From contig OZ024743.1 in the NCBI GenBank assembly GCA_964016885.1, positions 343,435,371 through 343,499,370 on the forward strand: DNA of 64,000 nucleotides, in the 5' to 3' direction. Position 1 is the stretch's first letter; each line of letters opens with the position of its first letter. The DNA comes from Eledone cirrhosa. Taxonomy: Eukaryota > Mollusca > Cephalopoda > Octopoda > Eledonidae. Under the pieces are notes generated by a model. The model did no database searches. It was not told the origin of the DNA and saw only the letters and a list, made by a program, of their open reading frames with translations. Of this stretch, positions 13,201-25,200 are shown in pieces. Made by a program: the position numbers and the translations under genes.

Positions 13201-16200
13201 GTGAGACATGAGCAGCAACTGCAGAGGATATGCGACGGCTGGAGAGAAATGAGGCAAGCATACTCCGTTGGATGTGCAGTGTAAATGTGCGTGAACGACC
13301 CAGCATAAATGTGTTGAGAGGGATAGAATGTAGTGTACGGGAGAGGAGACTGAGGTGGTATGGACATGTGATGCGCATGGAGGATGACCGATGGGTGAAG
13401 AAGTGCCAGGAAATGCCAGTTGAAGGAAGACGTGGTAGAGGTAGACCACGAAAAACATGGGCGGAGGTGGTGAGAACAGACCTCAGATCATTGAAGCTCA
13501 CGGTGGAGAGATGCTGTGCTGAATAAGACCCGTCCCACCCTTGCAAGCAGGGAAAAGCGGACGTAAAATGATGATGATGATAAAGAAACATTACTGTTTG
13601 CTTTTTAAGCAGTGTAAATATCGAGATACCTGTAGCAACAGAGTCTCTCCCTCTCTCTCTTTCACACACACACATATATACAAAAATATATATTTTATCA
13701 TAGCTGTGAAGCTATACCATTCTTTTATTCTTTGACTTGCTTCAGAGATTAAATTGTGACTATGCTGGGGCACCACCTTGAAGAAATTTAGTTCATCATA
13801 TTGACCCCAATACTTATTTTTTCAAGTCTGGTTCTTATTTTATTGATTTCTTTTCCTTCAAACAAGGACAACACTTTATAGTTAAACACAATTTCACATG
13901 TGCATCAGAAAACCTGATCAGGTTGTCGAGAGCACTACATAGGACAGACCAAAAACAGCCTCCGACAACGTATGACTGTCTACAGATCCGGGAATATAGA
14001 AAGATAGCACTGAGTGAACACATTACAACTTGCGCATCTAATGAATAACCCAATTTTAGAATTTTTCCTATCTACAAATTTAAAGACAACGCTTCTTACA
14101 TCCAGTGCATTAGCAAGGAATCACAATTTATCGCCACATACGAACACCTTCTAAATGCTTCCACTTCAGACTAAACTAAAGCTAGCACACTTTAAAATTA
14201 ACCCTATAGCAATGTATCCTTCTCCAAGATTCCAGCAACCTCTGACAACTATATAATGAAGACCAAGCAACCGTATAGAAACACCCACATCAGCTAGTCC
14301 TGGAGGGCTTCCAAGTAGATAATCGGATAAATGGAAGCATTCAGGTGTCAAACTAAATGCTTTACATTCCCCTGAATCTGGAAGTTTCTGCTGAAGATAG
14401 AATGGGCATTCCAATGGTTCTGAACCCCTTTTTGTGGCAAAATTTTCTCCATTCCCCTAAATCTGAAATTTCTGCTAGGGATGGAATTAGTATTTCAATA
14501 ACTGTGAATCTTCTTTGTGGCAAAAACACAAGGTCAATGTTGATGTTTTTGTCTAAGAAAAAATACCAAGATAGATATTTAACACCCCCCCCCAGTTAAC
14601 TCTAAGGTCACCCAGCCTTTCAAACCAATCCCAGCTGGAACTTGTGCCCACTCCTCAAAGCAGCCAGCCAACACTTCTCCTTCCTCCCCTCCTACTACCT
14701 GTCACAACCAAGCTATAAGCAGAGTAGGATGGACAGAGAAATTACCTATCTTCTCTGAATGAACCTGTATGTGAAAATTAATTTTTCTTCCCCTTTTTAT
14801 TTTCATTTTCTTCATTATTATTATTACTATAAGGGCGGTGGATTGGCAGTATTGGTAGAGGGTCGGATGCCATGTTTTGACGCATAGAGTTACGGCCCTT
14901 GCCATTCTGAGTTCAAATCCCGCCGAGGTAAACTTTGCCTTTCATCCTTACGGGGTCGATAAAATAAAGTACCAGTAATGTACTGGGTAATTGCTGGCCT
15001 TGTGCCAAAAGTAGAAACAATTATTATTATCACTATTTGTACAAATATGCAACTTAACAATATTCTGCATATCCGCAATTGACAATGCATTTAATGCTGA
15101 AAGCGGTATTGTAAATAAATTAATATTTTGATATCTCACTGAAAAAAATCTCTTCAACATTTTCTACTGAAAGAATCTTTTTCTATTCTACTATTTGTTT
15201 TTATATATATCAACTCGTGTGTTACTTTTCTACATTTGATAATTTTATATATATATATAATGTAAGGTTTCAACCAAGAATGCAAATAAATATTACATAG
15301 GAGCCACTCCTAACATTTAAAAAAATGAATTTTATGAACACATAAGCTCGTTTAGAAATGAGATTAAGAAACACTATGTCAGATGCAGAATTCATCTGGG
15401 CTTTACACAATTCAAAGGAAAAGTATGATTTAAGCTGGTCCATTAAAGTAGGGTGAGTGGGAATTTGATTCCCATCAAAGGTTTAGAGATATGTTTGATT
15501 TATAACCCTCTCCTTAACTGGAGATAGGGAAATTATTATATTATGCTTGTAAATATTCTCTAGTCTGGTTTGTGATCCAACTTAGTAAAGCTTATCTCAT
15601 AATTCAGACAGCAGATTCTTTCTAACTCTTAATGCTTTGTTTACTAATATTGGCGTTAGTATTAAACAGACAATTTTTCAGAATATAGGGATAAAATACA
15701 ACTCTCTGATATAGAACTTTACTAGAGCAACACCTTAGGAATAAGAGAAAAAATGTATCCACTGCACCTAGAATAAATTGGCATAATAAGTTAACTCCTC
15801 ACATCATTAAGTGTTTTTTGGCAGTAGTAGTTTGGTACAAGACTGACCTCAACCTATACAATTCTCCCCGCTACTGCCCTAACACCACATTTCTCCATTG
15901 AACTTAGTTATTTTTTCTAATTCTTTTTAAACTTCTTGTCAACTCTAATTTTTTAGACACAAGAATCTAAATAACTTTCTTTTGTCCAAGACTTTCTTGT
16001 CTCCTGATAAAGAAGTGGTGGAGATAATAAATAATTTGACATTAAGACCTGTAGATAGCTCCTCTTTCAAATGTAGATAGTTAAAAAATACCAGGATGAT
16101 AGCTAAGCAGTTTGCATACTAATTTCTTGTCCCTACCTCTTCTATTCATACTTTTCTTTTGTACCTCTCACACTACGTATACTTATCTTCTTATATTCTT

Positions 16201-19200
16201 TTTTGGATATTTGTATGCTTATTTGTTATCATGCCTCAGTTATTCAGTTGTTCAAGGTTGAATTTAGGATTACCCTTGAATTGGGGATTACCTAGACATT
16301 CAAAAGTCTTTCCAATTAGAATTGAGTAATCAATTTTCTAGTTTGTAAGAACCAGAAAAACTGTATCAAGACATCATCAAACAACTCAAGATGCAATAGT
16401 GAAAAATCTTTTTTCTAATGATCTCACACACTCTAAATGGATGTCCCAGGAAACCGAAGCAGCTATTAAAAACAAACACAAAATCAGTGTAGATATAGTA
16501 GCAATATCAACAATACTGGGTAGTCAAAGCTGAATCTAAAAAGCTGGTTAAGAAAGGCAACTTAACCCTTTAGTATTTAAACTGGCTGTATCCAGCCAGA
16601 ATTCTCTCACCTCTTTCTGTTCGAACCGGCTGTAACTGGCCACTCATACTGATGTTAAGGTATTATTCTCAAATTAAATAATATCAAAATCTCATAGATT
16701 CGATATTATGTGAGATAAAGCCTTTACCACGAAAATTCAATAGCATATATAGAGTAATGTAAATGCTAAAGAGTTAAAGCAGATAGAGTAGCATGTCAAA
16801 TTCCTTAGCATTCTACCACCTCATAAGCAGTATTATGCTGCTCTGAAAAAGTTAAAAGCGAAAACAAAGAATATAAACTGGAGTATAAAAGACCATGATG
16901 CCAATTTATTGACCAGCAAAGATATCTTAGATTGCTGGTTCAAATTTTACAAAGAACTCTACTTTGATGACTCTCTTGAAACTTCTATTGTTGATGCAAG
17001 ATATGATCCCATTCCACTTATTCTAAAATTAGAAATGGAATATAAAATCAAAAACTTGAAAATCAGTAAAAATCCAGGATTAGATAACATCTACTCAGAA
17101 TAGCTGAAAGTAGGTGGAGGAACCTTAGTGAATGCTTTATTACAATCAAATACTAATCACTAGCTCAATACCTCAAGCTTTTAAAGAAGTGCTTATTGTG
17201 GATATAGCAGATAGCCAACTGGATTGTGACAATTACCATCCAATCAGCTTCATAAGTCATATTTATAAACTGTTTATTAGCATTGCTTCATGTGTTAAAG
17301 ATAATCTCTTTGCTTATTTTCCTACATCTCAAGTAACATATAAACCTGGTAAAGGTACTGTTGAATAAATAATTGCTTTGAAAAATCAATTGAATTTAAC
17401 AATCCAGTGTATACAGCTTTCACCAAAGCTTTTGATAATGTAAAGTGGCTACTGTACTTTCGGAAAACAAAAGCAGAATGCAACTTGGGTTTCTCTATCA
17501 ATGGCCAGCTACAGTCAAATCTGAGGTGTGCCAATGACATAGCTGCTGTAAACAGTTCTAGTCAAGATCTGCAAAAGTATCTTAATACTCTAGCTAGACA
17601 TACAGCAGAAATTGGGCTTTTTGTAAAAGTCTTAAAAACTACATGTATGTCAACAGATAAGAATAATCAACCTCTACACCTTACAATATATGATTAACAC
17701 ATACAAGTTTCAGAATTTGTCCATCTAGGTTATAAACTGTCAAGCACAAATGATGGTTCTGTTGTCATAGAATAAACTTAGGCTGGGCAGCTTTTAAGAA
17801 AAATAAGGAACATTTAACCTCAAAATGGATCCCACTTTATATCAAACCTAAAATCAACAATTCATATATCCTAGCTGTCATCCTTTATGGTCTTGAATGT
17901 GTGAACTGGACCTCAGGTGTGATTAGTAAAATCGAGACCTTTGAAGACCATATTATGAGGTTCAATACAAACCACTCAACCATATAAAAATTGTGGATTT
18001 ACTAGAAGCTGCTAAACTAATTCCCATAATGTACATCATCAAAAGCAAAGTCCTGAAGCTTGGTCATGTAAAACATTCACAAAAAAAAAAGTCTTCCTAA
18101 AATCTCTATGGAAAGTATGGTTCAAGATGAAAGAAATCGAGGTAGGCCACCAAGACAGAGACGAGACAGTGTCTATAAATGGTTTGGTCTAAATTTATAT
18201 GAACTAAACAAAGCAATGCAAAATAGGAAACTTTGGAAAGAAATATGTCTGTTAGTGCACAATCTGTTGCAGACAAAGACAGCAAATAATGATTGTTCTC
18301 ATGAGTTTGCCAGCAAATCATGTATTTCCTTGCTTTATTGTCCTTTTCTCATTATTGCTCTCTGGAATATATGATTTTATTATTTTCCTATTGTGTATTT
18401 TTATTTTTATTATATTCTCTTATTTTACAATTTCGATAACTCTTTTGAAAAACCCAGAGAGCAAGCATAATCACAGAAACAAGGATAGGAGCAATAAGGT
18501 TATGTCACTTAATCTCTGTACACACATATACACACATACATATTTACTTGTTTACATATATTTTAACTATCCTTTCAAGTGGAAGTTGGGTTTTTGCTAT
18601 TTTAGTATTTACATATGGTTTCTTTGAGCAAATATTTTTACAGCTGGCTACTTTTTCGACAATCACAACTCAACTGGTAACACCTATCAAACAGCACAGC
18701 TTTCACTCCCATATGGTCTAGTAGAACAAGTGGTTATGTGGTCACTTCAACATCTCTTCTGTGTCATGGTATTGATTTCAGTCAATGGAATCTGGCAATG
18801 TTGAGCCATCAACTTCAAATGTATATTTTATCATATCAAGTTTAATACAGTATTTATTTTATTAACTTCAGGAGGTTGCAAGACAGAGTCAATCTAGTGG
18901 AATTGATTGAAACATAAAGTGACAACCAACTACCAAAAGTATTTTTGTCCAATACTCTACCAATTTTACTGGTATTTGCTATCCTCATAATGAAATCCAA
19001 ACTTTACTTTCTATGCTTTTACTCTTTTGCTGGTTTCAGGAATTTTCAGTAGATTTCCTGTAGCACAACAGAAGTAACAGTAGCAACTATTGCTACCAGT
19101 TAGCTACACTGTTGAAAAACAAGTGACAAACAAGTGAAGAAGCTCAAAGCTATTTTTCTTCCTTTCTATCTATTCTTATTTTTTACAGCTTAAACAGGGA

Positions 19201-22200
19201 TGGAAGGAAAATGCTCATGACTCTTTTCAGGGCCCTTGAGAAAAGTGTAAGTGGAAAAGTATTTTCAAACCAGAGACCCAGCACAAATGCTTGCAATAGA
19301 GTGGACTATTGCAATGACAGCAAACAGGCAAAAGATTGCGTTAAAATGGGCAACCGATTAAATTTACCACCCAAGTAGGTTACAGTGGGATTTGAACTAA
19401 GAACATGTTTATAACTGTTAATAGAATTGTGTTCATTCTTTAATAACACATGTCTAATAACACATGTCTAAAAGGAAAAAGCTGTTCCTCATATATATGA
19501 CTATGTATATATATAATCATCATCATCGTCATTTAACGTCCATCTTCCATGCTAGCATGGGTTATATATATATATTCCTTCTATGACCCAATCGAGTTGG
19601 ACGAAGGTCACCACTTGTGGAAACAGGAAATGAAGAAGCAAAAATTAGACTAATTGACACACTTTTCAGTTGGTATGTAAATGTATGACAGTGTTACAAC
19701 CATCAAAGACAATCACAAGCAATGTAAATGACTAATTCTGACTACCAAATCTTATGGGTATATGTAGCTTAGTGGTTAATGCACCAAGGTATCAACTAGT
19801 AAGCATAGGTTTGATACCCTCAATGACTACACCCAAATTATTTATATATATGTCATTTCCATTTGCATATATTCCTAGGTTTAGTCTCTCCTGTTACTAC
19901 CTGCCATTACTGTTCATTTTTATTACTCTTTCCAACACTGTCACCATTTCACCACTTCCAATTACTCCCTTTTCTCCTATCATACTCTCATTCCCTTCAC
20001 CCATTTACACTGGTGTTTCTCTCATTGCTCTCTCTTTTCTATGCACTCTTGGCAACAACACCTTGAATGAATGGAGGTAATGTTCAGTAGTGAGTATTAT
20101 TTAGTCTTGTGAGATTCAAGGCAACATTATCCGTGAGTGGATGTAATGTTAAAATACACCCAATGCACTCTATAAAATGGTTGGTAAATGAGAGGAGATA
20201 ACATAGGGTCGAAAAGATCCTCTAGTCTTACTGAGGACATGACAATCTCTCTACTGTTGGTGTCAAAATGTACCCAGTACACTCTGTAAAGCATCAATCC
20301 ATAGAAATCATGGCACAAATGTAACATATGAGTGATATGTGGTCCTCTGATTTGTCTAGGTGGGAAATAATGAATAAGAACCAACTCAAACTATGACTTG
20401 TTCAACCTATGCCAGCTGTTAAACATGTTTTCTTCATTTCATCTTAGATATATCACATACAGACAATCATTCTAAAGGTATTTTCCCTGCTAAAACATGG
20501 ACTAGCCATGCAGTCTCCTTGCCAAACTTCTTCATTTTGCCCTTTCACTTTCATCTCCTCCTTACCAATCCCTTGGCGTTCATTTCTATCTTTAATCACA
20601 TCTTTCTTATTCCATCTACATTAATTTCCATCATTCCTCTCACTCAGTTACTTTCATCCTTCATCAATACATGACCCAGCTATCACATTCCATTTCTCTT
20701 CACAACATTTATCATTGGGTCTATTTCTATCATCCTCTCACTCAGTCACTTTCATTCTTCAATACACGAGCCAGCTATTACATTTAATTTCTCATCACTG
20801 GTTCTATTTCCATAATCCACAGCAAATCATATATGTCCTATCTATTAAAAAAACAAGCACACAAAGATTACATTAATCCTTTATCATTTAAACCGGCTAT
20901 AACTATCCACTCATATATATGTTAAGGTTTTAACAGGATGGTTTTTAGAGTAGATGTATCACCACGAAGAATTGAGGTTAGGCTGTAAGTCTCAGGTTCT
21001 GTTGCTGCTGTGATAATACCTCTGGAAGGAATCCTTCCATATCACATTTAAAGGCATTGCTGTGGTAACAGCATCACAAGACTATACAATGTTTTTATGT
21101 TAGTTATATCGACAACGAGTAACATGATAATAATGTCAACAAGAAGAATGTTCGTGAGATGAAATGTATGTTTATTTGTTGTAGTGAGAAAGAGACAAAG
21201 TTAATCACTAAGTAAATGCTTGTTGAATTGGATAGTTAAGGTTAACAATATAAAGGTTATAAAAGGAATGTGGCATTGTGCCAGGCCCAAGGAAGGCCGG
21301 CAGGCCAAAGTGCAAATCTCACCGTTACATTGTTTGTGTTGGTCCTTCGGCGTTCAAGCAGCAAGAGAATAAGTGATCTTTACATTAGCATGGTCAGGAT
21401 GCAAGAGACAGATTTCTCAAATCAACGCGGCAATTTTTCCCTCAGGGTGCGTAGGGATACATTCTCTTCTACTGGTGCTGATTGGCTGAGCTAAGCCAAA
21501 TCACGCACAGAGAATGTATGTGAGCCCGCGGAATGTAGGTCACTACAAGGTGTTGTTCTCAAAATAAATATCAAAATCTCGTAAATTTGATATAATTGTT
21601 TCTACTTTAGGCACAAGGCCAGCAATTATCCAGTACATTACTGGTACTTTATTTTATCAACCCCGTAAGGATGAAAGGCAAAGTTAACCTCGGCGGGATT
21701 TGAACTCAGACTGTAAAGGGACGTAACTATGCTAGAAAGCATGGCATCCAACCCTCTACCGATACTGCCAATTCACCGCCCGTAAATTTGATATAATGTG
21801 AGATAATTATGTGAGGTAAAAGCCTTTACCGGGAAAATATAATAGTATATATAGAGTAATGTAAATGCAAAAGGGTTAGACAAAATTTTACAAAAAAAAT
21901 CTTTGAAAAGAAAAATAAACCAAGAAAAAATGCTTTACTTACTTTAGACGTTTATATAAACTGTCTATACATTTTGGTCGATTATGAACTACAAGGATGG
22001 CAATGATAACAGCAGCAGAAACTTCCGCAAGTTGAGTTCCATTAAATACTAAAAACAAACCAATAGCTTGTAGAATCCAACATAAAATCTTTTTAGACCG
22101 ATGGTCAGTGACTGGGCCAAATCGATAGGATAAAAAAAATGAGAGCACACCAGTAACTGTTAGGTAGACTAGAAGTGAAATCCAATATTCTTTGGTTAAC

Positions 22201-25200
22201 ATGAAAATATTTTGGTAAAACCAATGAACTGTATAAAGTAATCCAGATAATCCAGAGATAATGAAAGCAGCTGTAACAACTTTCTGAAATAGAAAGTAAA
22301 ACATAAGTATTATACATTGGGGATAGGTGTATATGTAATAAAGAGGCATGGTTGTGGTTAAGGAGTTCGCTTTGCAACCATTTAGCTTCAAGTTCATTCT
22401 CACAGCATGACACCCTGGGCAAATGTCTTTTATAGCAAAAATTGATACATGGAAAACTTTAGAAGCCTGCCATATATATGTATTAGCGAGTATAGTTGTC
22501 AGAAATAATAAAACACTGTTCATAACTTGGTTAAAACAATATGATAATAAAACATTGTTTATAATTTGAATGTAGCACTTTTGCCCTTCACAAGAAGTAT
22601 CATGGGAATTATCCTTTTGATATGTTCAGTGAAAGATGAAAGCGCTAGACTTAAATTATAAGCATGTTTTATTATTATATTTTTTATCCAAGTATTAAAT
22701 TACTTCTTCTGACAATTATTCTTTATTTTGTACACTACCAAAAATACTAAAAAACTCATTAAAATAGTTGGTGTTAGGAAGGGCTTCATGTTTTATTATT
22801 ATATTTTTTATCCAAGTATTAAACAATATTTTATTACTTATTTTGACAATTATTCTTTATTTTGTACACTACCAAAAATACTAAAAAACTCATTAAAATA
22901 GTTGGTGTTAGGAAGGGCTTCCAGCTGTAAAAACTATGCCAAAAAGATTGAGAGGTGCCGTCAATCATGACACGGCAACCTCTCTAGTGCTGGTGCCCTG
23001 AAAAATGCATCTAATACACCTTGTTGTAAGATGGTTGGTGATAGGAAAGGCATCTAACAGTAGAAATCATGCCAAAAAAAAAGGGATGAAAGGACACTTC
23101 GGTTGAGTCAAGGGCATGACAACCTCTTTAGTGTTGCTGACAATAAAATGCATCCAGTAGATTCAGTAAAGTGGTTAGTGATAGAAAGGGTTTCTAGCTG
23201 TAGAAAACTCGCCTAATGAGAGGATTCTTCAGCTGTGTCAAAGACTTCTCTCATTCTGGTGCCATGATAAAATGCACTCAGTGCACTCTGTAGAGAGTGT
23301 GAATGCATGTAATCAAGATGGGGGTCCCCAACCCATCTGAGAGATCTGTCCTACCCTTGCTAGCAGAAAAAATAGATGTTAAATCATGATACATATATAC
23401 ATATACATGTGTATGTCCCCGTGTCTGCGTTTACGTTCCATAACTTAGTGGTTTGATGATAGGAGATCAATTAAAATTAATAACCGGTGCACTCTGCTAG
23501 AGAGCGAGAACATATATGAGATGCGGCTCCTGTTCCATCTGAGGGATTAAGTACTGACCTGGTCTGATCAACCCATCCAACCCATGCTAGCAGGGATAAT
23601 TGGCAGTAAACGATGACGATGTGTGTGTGTGTATGTGTGCATGTCTATTTCTGTGTACCTTAACACTGACAATGTAAAAACAAGTGGTAACATTTATTTC
23701 TATCCAGCAGCTTTGTAGTATGACAAACATCAGTGTTATCCACTGCACTAAAAAATAGAAAATGTTGTCATTAGAAAAGGTATCTGAATGTAAAACATTA
23801 CCTAAAAAAAAAGTCTTATCTAATCCCATGCATAGAACATCAGACAGGTTGGGTGATGATGAAGATAAATATATGATCATCTTTGTAAATATTATGGTGT
23901 TAATGATTTACTACCAGTAGCTCTTACCTTTGAAATCATCCGACTAACAAGGAACAATATAATCATTACAGAAAATATTACACCAAGGAGAGTTCCCATC
24001 AAGTAATGGAATGAAGAATTTCTGTCAAAATGGAAGATTTCAGAATATAATTGGTTTAAATTAAAAAAATATAAACATAGACTTGAATATATCTATGATA
24101 TGTGGCTGTGTGGTTAAGAAGTGCTTTAAAGTTCAGTTTCAGTGTCTAACACCATGGTCAAGTGTCTCTTACTATTTAGCTTCAGGCTGACCAATGCCTT
24201 ATGAGTGAATTTGGTAGATGGAAAACTGAGGAGGCCCATCGTATATATATATAACAATATATATATATATATAAAACCATCTTTATTTTATATAGAATGA
24301 CTTTTACAGGACTAAAACTATTTCATTTGAATAAAATCATCATTTCTAAATAAAATAAAGATGCCTATACTCTACCAACGTATCATGTACCTTTTTAAAC
24401 TATGGTCACTTCTCAATACCCATTGGGAATCAACCCATAATTATATATATACATATATATAAGATAGATATTATGACTTACAGTCAAGCTTAACTCTTTA
24501 GCATTTAAACTGGCCAGAATTCTCTCACCTCTTTCTGTTCAAACTGGCTGCTGATACTAATGTTAAGGTATTGTTCCCAAAATAAATAATATAAAAATCT
24601 CATCGATTCGATATTATGTGAGGTAAAGCCTTTACCATGAAAATATAATAGTAAATGTAGAGTAATGTAAATGCTAAAGAGTGAACTAATTTTACTTGTG
24701 ACCATAATGCTCTTTGTTAAAGGTATATATGTTAGTAAATTCCATTTATTTTTCAGTCCAAAAATCTGGCATCTTGTTAAGTGAAAGGATGTCAATATGA
24801 AATATAGGAGCAGTAAGGTTAGTGTGCATAAATTTTGACCAACAGACTACAAGTTAAAACCTGGCCATAGTCATTGTATTAAACCAGAGGTTTCCAAACT
24901 GTTGTGACACTTTAGTTGTCACCAATAATCTGTAGGTGTATCACAAAATTAAGTCAAATCGGATAAATCGGATTAATTTTTATGGATATTTGGCCGATAA
25001 GTATTTTTGAGATCTTACAGTTAAATATGCAACTCATGACACATGATTTAATATTTAATTGTTTATTTATTAATTTTGTGTCACTTACAAAACTTAATGT
25101 ATCCTAAGAAAGTTTAATTTTAAATGAATTGATAAGTTTATGAAAAAATTTATCCAAATTTGAAAATTACCTGCATTTATAATGTAAAGCTGCCTATAAT

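Larger units (their letters stand above)
20873..21879 (-). mobile_element. T1 MITE broken by two later insertions
   Basis: The left part (20873-20931, TTAATCCTTTATCATTTAAA) and right parts (21547-21596 and 21781-21879, ending AATGCAAAAGGGTTA) are consecutive pieces of the T1 sequence. The gaps are a 615-bp insert and an OR-type SINE. Confidence 0.8.

Noticed and set aside
22284..22523. Upstream extension of the NEMP exon 6 frame (signal-peptide-like MNSVLLFLTTILANTYIW)
   Set aside because: It contains a SINE-like head (AAGGAGTTCGCTTTGC on the reverse) and a good TTTCAG acceptor lies at 22284-22286. Family alignment starts exactly at the exon.
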